A stretch of 64,000 nt of DNA from Uloborus plumipes (lineage: Eukaryota; Arthropoda; Arachnida; Araneae; Uloboridae), in the NCBI GenBank assembly GCA_038373865.1, contig JAXGGA010003897.1:31793-95792 (forward strand), read 5' to 3'. The position numbers and the translations under genes are program-made. Shown piece after piece: positions 48,354 to 59,208 of the stretch (positions within the stretch are counted from its first letter, which is position 1; the number at the start of each line of letters is the position of its first letter). The notes under the pieces were generated by a model. It worked only from the letters and a program-made list of their open reading frames with translations. It was not told where the DNA came from and made no database searches.

Positions 48354-48712
48354 TGAATATAAATACAAATACAAATACAAATATAACGACCAGCAGCAGG
48401 CTCTTGGCCCAACTGAGCTGGTCCTAGTCAAATTAAAGACCCCAATGAAGATCAATGGCCCCCTTAAAGCTATCTACTCCATTGCTCTTTACCGCCTCTT
48501 CCAGTAAACTGATCCAAGTTCCCACTACCCTGCTAAAATAGTAATTTTTTGAATTTCCAGATTAGCCTGAGATTTGAACAACTTAAAACAATGACCCCTT
48601 GTCCTGCTTTCAGTGCAAAAATCTAACCCTGCAGCATCATTCATTTTAATAAATTTAAAAAAGATATTGAACTCTCGTAATTCAAGCCTATCATCCTCGC
48701 CGGACTGAATGA
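48354..48712 (-). mobile_element. CR1-like LINE 3' fragment
   Basis: On the minus strand the translation runs EDDRLELREFNIFFKF, then DFCTESRTRGHCFKLFKSQ, NLEIQKITILAG and, after a frame break and stop codons, a W...LLEEAV...F-like tail. This matches the conserved end of ORF2 in CR1/L2-type non-LTR retrotransposons (TRGHSLKL...RxxxRKNFFSxRVVxxWNSLPExVV). It is followed by cagctcagttgggcc, gcctgctgctgg and a short (tatttg)n tail, as CR1-type elements typically end in a microsatellite-like 3' tail. The 5' end is truncated, as usual for LINEs. Confidence 0.75.
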
Positions 48713-48714
48713 CC

Positions 48715-50569
48715 CAGTGGTTATTTTACATAATTATACCCTCACAGTGCACAAGTGAATATTTTTTAGAGGCAGTTCTGTGCGCAGAAATAACTGGAGT
48801 AGAATAATTTTCTACCGATTATAACTGATAATTATGATTTTAAATAAAATTTATAAGAAGATTTCAAGAACATTAATATAAACATAGATCTTTCCAATAT
48901 TCAATTGATTTTTCGGCTTAAGTAAAATTAGGTCAACTTTCGAGCTAAAGCACAGATCCAACTAAGCACTTCATTGATGCAAAGAAAAATCTATATCTTT
49001 ACTCATCGATTATTTTAAATTGACTTTCACTTGTTGATTAGTTGCCGAAGTCGGCGAAACTTTTCTTCTTTTGAAGGAAAGAGCAAATTCTAGAAACACA
49101 GACTAGTTAAAACATAACTCTTATGAGCGAAAATTTCTTTAATGACATTACTTAAGACTCTGCTTTGCCATATTGAGATACCTAAAACAACTTCAAAACA
49201 AGTTCCGCTGAAAATTCCGTTTCCTTGTAATAGAATTAATTCCATTTCGCACTTAGAAAAACTTCTCGAGAGCTTATTTAGTACTAGAGATAAAAAAAAT
49301 ATGAGTATGTGCACATATTTTAAGCTTCTTTATGGACAAAAAGAAAAATGTGGAGAAAAAATTGCATTACATGCTTTTTTGAACATTTAATGTCATTCAT
49401 TCAATTTATGCAGATGTTTTTGCTGATAGCTACCTTGCTTTGTAATAAAGCTTGGATACCTTTTCTGGAAATAGTTTCCAAGCATGAGATATCTCACAAT
49501 TTTTTCTTGAAAATATGGACGTACAATGATTAGTATTCATTTAATAATGAAAGTAATCAGTACTTTAAGCCTTAGAGTATTTCTCGAAAAAGTGATAAGA
49601 TGCTTTTGAAAAATTATTTAACATTTTTTAAGTAAGCTTTAAACGTATATTTGTCTATGTATTTTTAACTGAGTATTCCAATTAATACGAAGAATACCTT
49701 TAAAACGAGCAGTATATTTTTGAGTTTTTATTTTGATACTGCTTGACCATTGGCATAAAAAATAATTAAAAAATAGTGCTTGCACGTAATGACATAAAAT
49801 GATTTTAAATATATTCCAATATATTGCACATTTGATGAACTGAAGACAAAATGCATTCATTGCAAAAATCGGATAAAATGCAATTTTATATCTTTGATCA
49901 CTTGCAATACACAAACACTCTCAGGAAGCAGGCGTTTTTATAAATATTTTTTTTAAGAGATCGTGCTAAAAATAAAATTTTAAACTTGATTCAAATACTA
50001 GGAAAATAAAAATTACTCCAATTTCTGGTACTAATATACTGTTTCTCTCTCTCTGCTGAAAAATGAGTATGGATACTGCAGTTAGAAATGCAAAGCATAA
50101 TGAGAAAATATGTAGGCCCTTGTGTGCACTACCACTAAACCTTGGATTAAAGATTAAAAATAACTTAACGCATAATTCATTTGCGCGTAGCTAGCGATTA
50201 ATATCAAAGCTAATATTTATGAAAGAGCTATTCAAATTTTGCCATCCATGTTTGAAACAGCGTTGCTGAGCCATAATCTTTACAACTTAAATATTCGTGT
50301 AGAACTAAGTACGATTAATTCATTACGTATCGAATGCTAGCTAGTGCATTATTATGCATGCTTAGTTTAATTGATTGGATACGTTTAAAAATTTACGAAC
50401 TCGCATTCTGAGGAAGCGCTCTGCAGTTACTACATTTAAACAACTTAGCTTACTATTGTCAATTAGATGTAGGCTTTCAAAAGAGCGTACTAGGTACACA
50501 CGGATCATTTTTGCATCCAAGTAAAGTACTCTGTTTTATTCAGTGGTGTAATCCTAATGGTTCAGAATA
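48715..50569. other. Non-coding AT-rich stretch
   Basis: No gene recognised. Several 60-90 codon frames on both strands are AT-driven. Confidence 0.45.
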
Positions 50570-50959
50570 GCCCGGGAACTAACTGTTGAAAACTGCAAAT
50601 CGTGATAAGAAGATGCCACTTGGTAGGAATGTTGTTAAGGGTTATACATTGAGATTAAGACCCAGAGGCACTTTCAGAAACCGTTTTAATTCAAGATGGT
50701 GGCTTTTTTCAAAATGGCGGCCTATGCTACTGCTTTTGCAATTTAAATCATACAAAAGAGGTTTTTATATCAAATTATATGTTTTTCAGACCAACAATCT
50801 CATTAAATATGTTTAAAAAAAGCTGAATGTTCATTTTGATGTTTATTTTTTTATTTATTTTTTAAAATTATATTGTTTACAAGAAGACTACATGTAGTAT
50901 CCAAAATCTTTTAGAAAGGTAGCCAAATTGTGACCGAAGAAAATAAACTGGGAAACCTG

Positions 50960-51250
50960 GAGCGGTGGTAACCTAACCATGCTCAAATTAGTCTCCTAAA
51001 AACTCCACACACATCTCCCAGCGGTGCTGCTATTTTTAGAAGCATTCCGAGAAGACCGGTTTCGGAATAAAGCGTGACTCGACTGCCGTTTCAGGAAAAT
51101 GTTCGCTCTTGTTTGAAATGTTGCTCTTTTCAATCGTCTCTTGAGTTTGTGCTACAGCCAGAAGTCGCAAAGGGCCATATCAGGAGAGTAAGAAGCTTGT
51201 CAAATTACAAGAATCTGGTTTTTCGCCAAAATATTTCTGAGCAATGTGAG
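50960..51250 (-). pseudogene. Mariner transposase C-terminus, left arm
   Basis: Minus strand: YSPDMALCDFWL, then a stop, HKLKRRLKR, matching the YSPDMAPCDFWLFPKLK region of mariner transposases. The last catalytic Asp (CDF) is present, but an in-frame stop follows directly. The stops differ from those of the right arm. Confidence 0.7.
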
Positions 51251-52904
51251 AAATGTGCAGGAAAATCGTCATTGAAAGCCGTTTGCATCTTCTGAATGAT
51301 TTTGACTTGACTGTCGCCACTTTCTAACAAAATGTGATTCAGTAGCGCTGCTCCAGTTGTTCCGCCATTTTCCTTGAAAATAAAAAAAAAAGACGAGCAT
51401 AACCAATTTCACCAGTCAAATGCTATTTGACAGTGATTGAAGTTACAGACAGATGATGATTTAATCACCATTAAACTCAAATGGTTCAAGATCAGTACAT
51501 GCACACGTACTTTATTCATATCCATCAAGTTTTCAAGGGTAAAAAATAGTTGTATACTTTTCTAACAGCCCTTGTATGTAAATGCTTTTCATAGAACCAA
51601 TTAGAAAGTAGGAAAAATATTTAATTGTGCCAGAACATAAATGATGTTATTAATATGTATTATATAGTAAATATAGCATCGTAAGTCGAACACCACTTCA
51701 TTGTTCGCATTCGTTTCAGTATTTGCATGATAGTGTGCAAGATAAACCAACACTTTTGCAGCTGCACTTTTTTTTTTTCAAATTTTTCACGTACATTTTA
51801 ATAGCGGCAATTCATGAAACAGAAATTTCCTATAACTCCGAACATTTTATCTGCCTAGTTTCATCATAAAACCGCCATCCCCATTTGCTTGGAGATGGTG
51901 CATGTACTATGTGTTTGTTGCTTAGTTCTTATTCAGTGGTCAACTTTCAATTGGCCGATTTTTGATTATAAACAACTCTTGCCTTGCTTCACTTACAGTT
52001 ACAAAAAAAAAACCTTCAGTAATGAACTTTGAGGTTGTGAAAATGAAAACTCTGAAATGGCTTCTTCTAACAGCATCTATACTTTCCAAGCTGATTTTAT
52101 AGACTTCTCAATGAAATTAGCATTGCTGTCACAGACTGGAAAGGCATGGAATCCTGGTAAAGCTAGAAAATTTCCCTTCCAAATAGGTGATCTGAAATGA
52201 ATCTATTTATTTCCTGCTTCTAAAGAAATCCAAAGTTTATCCAAACTTAATATGGACGAGGTAAGGAAGTAAGCTATTGTAAAAACTAAGACATTGCTAA
52301 GAGTAAAAACTAAGAGTGTGATTGTGATTGGCAATATTCTTGAAACCGTTCTTCACCATGTCTTGAAGATGCAAAATCATTTATAGAGTCTGCTTAGCCA
52401 TAGAAACCACAAGTAACAGCATTGAGCGAAGTACTCTTTTCTTTAACGTCTGCACCTGATCCGTTGCAACTTGTAAATTTGTAATTATGCAGGTAACTTT
52501 TATAACTAGGGCGCCTTGTAGAGAGAAGAGCTCTTTCTTGTGACTTGAATTTCTCAATAATGCTAATTTTTAGGCAAAATTCTGAGTGAAAGTACTTGAA
52601 AACCTGATTAACATGAATAAAGTTGCGCTTGTATGTTCCGGACTTGCACATTCCTGCACATAAGCGAATTTTTTCCCGTTATCAACGTCTGTTTCTGACA
52701 AACTGAATTTGACTAAAGTGGTGCACTGTGCTCTTGTCATTTTTTACTTTTTTCTTTTTTTTCCTCTTTTTATTTATTTATTTTTTTTTTCATATTTCAA
52801 GGAAAATGACGAAACAATTGGAGCAGCGCTACTGAATAAAATTTTGTAAGAAACTGGCAACAGTCGAGTCGAAATCATTCGGAAGATGCAAACGGCTTTC
52901 AATG

Positions 52905-53205
52905 ACGATTTTCGTACATTGTTCGCACATTATTCAGAAATCTTTTGGCGAAAAACCAGATTTTTGTAATTTGACAAACGTCTTACACTCCTGATATGGC
53001 CCTTTGCGACTTCTGGCTGTTTCCAAAACTTAAGAGATGATTGAAAAGAGCAACATTTCAAACAAGAGCGAGCATTTTGCTGTAACGGCAGTCGAGTCGC
53101 CTTTTGTTCCGAAACCGGCCTTCTCGGAATGCTTCTAACAATAGCAGCACCGCTGGGAGATGTGTGTGAAGTTCTTAGGAGACTATGTTGTGCATGGTTA
53201 GGTTA
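52905..53205 (+). pseudogene. Mariner transposase C-terminus, right arm
   Basis: Plus strand at 52984-53040: YTPDMALCDFWLFPKLKR then a stop. The catalytic Asp of CDF is kept (53008-53010). Downstream in another frame come AFSECF and QHRWEMCVKFLGDYVVHG (about 53120-53200), matching the mariner C-terminal signature (QWKxRWxKCIxxxGDYFEG). Disrupted by stops and at least one frameshift. Only the second half of the gene is present. Confidence 0.75.
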
Positions 53206-53634
53206 CCACCGCTCCAGGTTTCCCAGTTTATTTTCTTCGTTCACAATTTGGCTACCTTTCTAAAAGATTTTGGATACTGTATGTAGTCTTCCTGTGAACA
53301 ATATGATTCTTAAAAATAAATAAAAAATAAACATCAAAATAAACATTTTGCTTTTTTTCAACATACTTAATGAAATCCTTGGCCCGAAAAATATATAATT
53401 TGATATAAAAACCTTTTTTGTGGGAGTTAAATTGCAAAACCAGTAGCATGGGTCGCCATTTTGAAAAACGCCGCCATCTTGTATTAAAACGGTTTTTGAA
53501 AGTGCCTCTGGGTCTTAATCTCAATGTATAGCCGTAAGCAACATTCCTACCAAGAGGCTTACATTCCTACCAATCCTCTTATCACGATTTGCAGTTTTCC
53601 ATGGTTTTTTGACAGTTAGCTCCCTAGCTAGAAT

Positions 53635-54935
53635 ACATATAGATCAATCCTCTCTTTGCTTATGAAGTGATATGCCACGACAAACTTCTGGGTTCTGTAA
53701 ATATTTCCTTTTGAAAGGCAAACTCATTTAATGTTGAAATAAACCATAGTTTTAGAAGTAGGGGAATGTGAGGCAAAGTGAAATGGTAAAATATTTTCAG
53801 TTTGCAGCACCACCTATCTAGCAATACTTTAAGTTCCTAGACATATAGTTGATTCCTGTCAAAAAATAAGTAGTTTCAAAGATCAATGAAAAGTTATACA
53901 AGCCATTTCCAAAATGTGATACCTTTATTGTAATATTCGTGGTTTTTCAAAAATATTTCTTGTTCTTAGAAATAATAAAATTTTTGCAATTATCATTTGA
54001 ACTATTAATTAAGATTTACTGATGTCCAGTGCAGTCCTTATTTAGTTTATATTAGGCATTTTCTTTACTTTAAATGTTCAATGTAATTTGTCGAGTGCAC
54101 GTGGGTCAAAGTGAAATAGTTCATTTTGTTTACTCATTCCTTCATTTATTAAATCACGTATGTATTTCTTCATTTATCAATTTATTTATTTTTTTACTTA
54201 ATTATTTATTTATTTACTCCTTGACTTTTTCATTGCATTCTTGCTCCTTATACTGCTTTCAATGACCTAGTTTCATGCAAAAGTAAAAAAACTTAAAGCC
54301 GAAACTATTTTTAGGAAACTTCAGGATGTTAAGAAAAATGAATTCTTTGCTTTCAATTTAGTGGAAACTACCTTTTCCTTAAATGCAATTCAAACTGTTT
54401 AGTGACTTCAAAATGTATTGACAGGCTGTACAAGATTGGGTTTTAGAAAGCAGGTTTCAATAAATGAAGAAATTGTCTAATGGTACAGAAGGGAAATACT
54501 TTTCGAACACTAAGAATTAATCCACTACAAAATGCGAACTTTTGTAATCCAAAAAAAAAAGTATATTCTGCTTCGATTGACTACAACGTAATGTATTCTT
54601 ATACCAACAGATCATCAAACGTACGTGCAAACCTGCATTACAAATGCAATCGACTTTCAGTCTAACTCAAAACAAAACAAACACAGGCGGAATTTTTATT
54701 GTAGCCGAAATAAAAGGCTTGAAAAGGGATCGAATGTTTTGCGCTAAATTATGCAGTAAAATTCACACGTGAAGAGTTTTAATCAGGAGCATAAGTAAAA
54801 TGCAGCGGTAATTTTGTTTTGTGAAATATTGTTTCGTAAGTTTAAATTAGCAGAAATGATTATATTTAATATATTTCGTTATTTTGCTTAGCAAATTTAC
54901 TGTCATTTTTTAACTAGATTGATGTACAAGTGAAA
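53635..54935. other. Non-coding AT-rich stretch
   Basis: Contains attt simple sequence at about 54130-54225. No gene recognised. Confidence 0.45.
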
Positions 54936-54990
54936 GTTCACAGTTTAATGCCCTAAAATTTAGCTAAATTATACTGTAAAAACAACAGTA
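54936..54990. mobile_element. CACTG MITE copy 9, left remnant
   Basis: cacagtttaatgccctaaaa ... ttatactgtaaaaacaacag, then TA, where pogo-like element B begins. The outer left end of the MITE is missing. Confidence 0.65.
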
Positions 54991-55536
54991 GGGGAAAGGG
55001 GTGTACCTCGGACATATGTGTACCTCGGACCTAGGCTGATTACAGCTCTGCTTATTAAATTTTTGAAATAGCAACATGTGTAGTTGAAATATGTGCCTCT
55101 AGAGGTCTCACTGCATACCTTTCTGTTTTGTTGAAAGCTCATCTGATTGAAGTATTATTAAAAAAAGAAATCCACCATTCAAAAGTAAGTTTTTCCGGTT
55201 ACTTTTAGGTAATTTTATTCTAAAACATATATTGTTTATTCTGAAATGAGGGTCATGCATTATACATTCATGTTCTAGCTGTATAAGTGTGCTTGAAACA
55301 AAGGTAATCCTAACTGTAATACAATGGTCAGCTAATTTGTTTTTTATAACCAAGTGGTGTACCTCGAACCCAATACAAGTGGTGTACCTTGGACTGGTCC
55401 AAGGAGCACACTTCTGCAGTGCATAACTATTACAACTCCTAAAATTTCATGTTCTTTAGTTTTTTGAAATGACTTTTAAAATTCAAGTGAAATGTTTCTT
55501 TCCAAAACTAAAAATTTTAACTTACATTATAAACGT

Positions 55537-57480
55537 CCCAAGTAGCATCAACTCATCGGATTTTGCTCTACCGATCAACAAACTCCTCGTAAACTGATCC
55601 TGTAACGTACGATGACATCGTTCCGATCAGTATCCGAGCACGGTTTTCGATGAGTTACTTTTCATCGGAAAGCGATATCCTTCCGATCAACTTTCCAGAT
55701 GAAAATAAGATGAGTTATACACTGCGATTCAAAAGTTTAGACAAAATGCGAATATGTGAATAAAAAGAAAACTATTCAACGAAATGCTTTCAAATTTCTA
55801 CTGCAGGTACACAATATGGTCCCAAATACGTGTCTGGAGTTCTTATAATTATAACTGGAATCAAATTTTGGATATTACAGAAGATAGTTTTTTACATTGT
55901 TGCAAAAGTTTAGACAATAGTCAGATTTTATGCAAATATCCCTTGAAATGTGATTGGTGGAGGAAATGCGGGACTGTATTATTCATTTACAAAGTGCAGA
56001 GATTGCTGAACAAATAATCAAAATCTCAAAAGCTCTTTAGTTCTCGTGTAAAGAAGATGAGAAAGTTTGAAAGTCGAAATTTGAAAATGAACCTACTTTA
56101 TTAATTTTTTGTCTTTTAAATCGGCTCTAGTATGGTAGTACATTGTTTTTTACTTTGCGGAGAGCAAATTCAGACGATCAAAAAGTATCGATCAAAAAGT
56201 CCAAGAAAAATGATATTTCTTAAGGATGAAGGAATTGAAAAAACGGCTCAGACTGACGATTCGCCCCTTAATCCTACAAAACTTCAACTTGGGTCAAAAA
56301 CAGCACGTGACAGCATAAGTAGATGAACATCTGAATCGGAATGCATAAAAAAAACAAAGAATTGTGCCTGAGCCTTTTAGGACAGAGTGTCCCAAAAGAG
56401 CCAGATTTTATTGGTAAAAGCAGCACAGCATATGATCATTGGATATTTCTCAAGTCCCGAGAAAAGAATTATAATCCATCTAGGCCATCCCAATTTTAAT
56501 AATTTTTATCAAAGAAAGTACCATTCATTTTTTAGTCACGATGATACATATGCTGCTTTTCACATTAAAATCTGGCTTATTTGGGACACTCTGTCCTAAA
56601 AGGCTCAGGCACAATTCTTTATTTTTTTTATGCATTCCGATTCAGATGTTCATCTACTTATGCTGTCACGTGCTGTTTTTGACCCAAGTTGAAGTTTTGT
56701 AGGATTAAGGGGCGAATCGTCAGTCTGAGCCGTTTTTTCAATTCCTTCATCCTTAAGAAATATCATTTTTCTTGGACTTTTTGATCGATACTTTTTGATC
56801 GTCTGAATTTGCTCTCCGCAAAGTAAAAAACAATGTACTACCATACTAGAGCCGATTTAAAAGACAAAAAATTAATAAAGTAGGTTCATTTTCAAATTTC
56901 GACTTTCAAACTTTCTCATCTTCTTTACACGAGAACTAAAGAGCTTTTGAGATTTTGATTATTTGTTCAGCAATCTCTGCACTTTGTAAATGAATAATAC
57001 AGTCCCGCATTTCCTCCACCAATCACATTTCAAGGGATATTTGCATAAAATCTGACTATTGTCTAAACTTTTGCAACAATGTAAAAAACTATCTTCTGTA
57101 ATATCCAAAATTTGATTCCAGTTATAGTTATAAGAACTCCAGACACGTATTTGGGACCATATTGTGTACCCGCAGTAGAAATTTGAAAGCATTTCGTTGA
57201 ATAGTTTTCTTTTTATTCACATATTCGCATTTTGTCTAAACTTTTGAATCGCAGTGTATTCCATCGGAAAACGATATCCTTCCGATCAAGTTTCCCGATG
57301 TAATTCCTCGGCACGGGACTGTTCTGCTCGTAAATTGCTCCAAACCTCATCGTATTCTCATCTGATTTTGCTGCTCGGATTCTGCTCGGCCGATGAGACA
57401 TATTGGATCATCGGCCGAGGAGAATTTCATTGGGTTTCGATGAATGCCGGTCATCGGCCGATGAGATGATGCTGCTAGGG
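55537..57480. mobile_element. CCC...GGG element inside pogo-like B
   Basis: Begins CCCAAGTAGCATCAACTCAT and ends with the complement of CCCTAGCAGCATCATCTCAT (17 of 20 match). The two flanks outside the inner mariner are dense in catcgg/ccgatga/ccgatcaa words. A 43 bp direct repeat (catcggaaa...cgatatccttccgatcaa) lies on either side of the inner mariner. Target duplication unclear; superfamily unknown. Without the inner element it is about 405 bp. Confidence 0.65.
55720..57256. mobile_element. Palindromic mariner-type element 3
   Basis: 1537 bp between TA (55718-55719 and 57257-57258), ends CACTGCGATTCAAAAGTTTA and its complement. Arms (55720-56396 and 56580-57256) are inverted copies differing at only a few positions (for example ctgcaggt/ctgcgggt), so the duplication is young. 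The centre is a 183 bp region whose own edges form a clearly more diverged inverted repeat (gagccagattttattgg versus taagccagattttaatgtg). No transposase motif was recognised. Each open frame appears twice, once per arm. Confidence 0.85.
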
Positions 57481-57503
57481 TCTTTGCCAAGTATTGTCAC
57501 TCC

Positions 57504-58073
57504 CTTGAAGAAATGAGGCCATATCCAAAAAATGACCCCATAGGGGGAAATCTAAAAGAATGTCTTGTATTTTGACCGATACATCCCGGAAAGAACGTCT
57601 TGAAATAGAAAAGGCTAAAAGGGGCAATGAGTAAAGCGAACTAAGACAGTAAAACCCCCTACCAAGAAAGCTAAGAGATAACTTTATTATTCTTCAGAGT
57701 CTGAACTTGAGAATATTGAAGATTTTATGAGGAATCCAATATTTCAGAGGAAGATTTTAATGAGCTAGAAGATGCAGATAACATTAATATTTAAATTGTC
57801 GATTTTGTTTAGGTGAAATTTTCTGGCAAGAAGGCTAGCAAATATTTTCTTGCAGAGATTATTTCTATTGCTAATGATGAATATGCAGTTAAATTTCTGA
57901 AAAAAGATCCAAACTGTGAGAAGTTCACAAGAGAAGATCCTCCCATTTATGAAGTTGGAAAAAAGGATATATTCAAGCTACTACACCCAATACTATCTAG
58001 TGGATCGGAAAGGCAGCTTGAGAAGTTAACATTTGGAATAGACTTATCCAATTACAATCTTGGTTGGAAATAA
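57504..58073 (+). pseudogene. Pogo-like transposase C-terminal remnant (B)
   Basis: MRPYPKNDP at 57513-57540 matches the IRPYPK motif that follows the DDE domain in many arthropod pogo-like transposases; a degraded LTDTxxKxR-type segment follows (cgatacatcccggaaagaac). After stops, a likely splice acceptor (gattttgtttag, ending 57812) opens a clean 86-codon frame. It encodes KFSGKKASKYFLAEI, then YAVKFLKKDPN, KDIFKLLHPI and LTFGIDLSNYNLGWK, the Tudor-like tail module also seen in element A. The catalytic core is missing. An intron in the original gene is suggested by the acceptor. Confidence 0.7.
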
Positions 58074-58475
58074 GTGCAGCTTAAAAAATCTCTAGCATGG
58101 TTTTTAGGAGCTAGAGTATCTTGGTATTTTTTAAAAACGGGAAACGTGACAAAATAATAAGATTTAAGTTTTTATTTATATTTGAGACAAATAAAAAATG
58201 TATTTCTAAATTTATGTGTGGTTTACCGATTGATAAATAGTGATGTTCTTACTGAAAATCATACACCACCGGTGGTGTACCTCGGTTCTACGTGCATTAT
58301 TATGTTTATTACAAAAAATGTAATTGAAATAAGTTAAACAAATTTTTGAGATAATTATATGTAGTGTAAAAAATCATAAAGTTTCAACTTATGGTATTTG
58401 TATTTAGATTTGACAAATAATTATGAAATTAAAAATTGAAAAGCAAAAATAGGTCCGAGGAACCCCACCTTCCCC

Positions 58476-58610
58476 TACAATACTGGCAGCAGAGGTTTCA
58501 GTTTAAAACTGTAAAATGCACGGTAATAAACTGAAAATTTGGCAATTTTACAGTTTATTACTCTAAAATTAGCTGTATTATACTGTAAAAAACATTCATT
58601 TTTTACAGTG
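58476..58610. mobile_element. CACTG MITE copy 9, right part
   Basis: Starts at the duplicated TA with caatactggcagcagagg and ends cattcattttttacagtg, followed by TA (58611-58612). It completes the MITE interrupted by pogo-like element B. Confidence 0.8.
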
Positions 58611-58614
58611 TACA

Positions 58615-59206
58615 AATGAAAATGTTCAAATTAAAAGTATTAAAACACCTAAATTTAATAAATAACAATGACAAGTGTTTTGGGGACTGTTATAAATCTA
58701 TAAGCGCCTTGATTTGACTTGTAACCTCGAAATACTTCTCCACAATTCTTGATACAACTACCAGTTTTAACTTCATTTTCATGAATTATCTTATTGGATT
58801 TACAATGTACTGACGACCTCCAACTTACCCAACCCACACTCAATTTCTCAATATTTTTTGTGGCAAGCTTTACGAAATAGTGCTCAAAGTATGACCTAAC
58901 CAATTTTTAAAGTAACAAATGATTCAGTAAGAAAGTATAGAAGATTTCATAAAAAGAATAGTTAGTGAATTTATATTTTTAAAGATGATGTTCAAGTTTA
59001 AAATCAAAATACACCTGAATTGGTTAAGGAATGTTGTATATTTTGACAAAATAATTTCAAAGCTCATCTTTTTTATTTTAAAACCTTCCAAAGCACAGTT
59101 CCTTTTACTAATATGCATATTTATATTCGTATGAAAATGTGAGGCAATTAACTAGTTTGTCGAGAAAATGCAAGGTACAATATTAGATTATATGGTTAAT
59201 TGTAAT
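58615..59206. other. Non-coding spacer
   Basis: No gene recognised. Confidence 0.4.
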
Positions 59207-59208
59207 TA

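Larger units (their letters stand above)
50570..53628. mobile_element. Palindromic mariner-type element 2
   Basis: 3059 bp between TA dinucleotides (50568-50569 and 53629-53630). Outer ends GCCCGGGAACTAACTGT and the complement of GCTAGGGAGCTAACTGT. Arms of about 0.8 kb (50570 to about 51375 and about 52795 to 53628) are inverted copies with clear divergence (many substitutions and small indels). A 1.4 kb unmatched centre holds no domain I recognise. Both arms carry the 3' half of a mariner transposase gene reading outward. Confidence 0.8.
54991..58475 (+). mobile_element. Pogo-like element (family B), with nested insertions
   Basis: 3485 bp between TA (54989-54990) and TA (58476-58477), inserted in MITE copy 9. 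Ends GGGGAAAGGGGTGTACCTCG and the complement of GGGGAAGGTGGGGTTCCTCG. The word GTGTACCTCGGACC recurs at 54999-55030, 55353-55405 and about 58268-58285, with looser forms. It carries the C-terminal part of a pogo-type transposase near its right end. Removing the nested 1.94 kb insertion leaves about 1.54 kb, too short for a full transposase gene with its N-terminus. Confidence 0.8.

Noticed and set aside
52394..52651. 85-codon minus-strand frame in the centre of palindrome 2
   Set aside because: Looked for transposase or zinc-finger motifs and found none; no paired Cys/His spacing or conserved catalytic motif, so left unannotated.
55784..57192. Two pairs of identical open frames on opposite strands
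   Set aside because: Mirror images created by the arms of palindrome 3. No known domain, so not called as genes.
57254..57469. 71-codon frame on + and 62-codon frame on -
   Set aside because: Both lie in the ccgatgag-rich flank of the CCC...GGG element; overlapping frames on both strands are caused by its iterated words.
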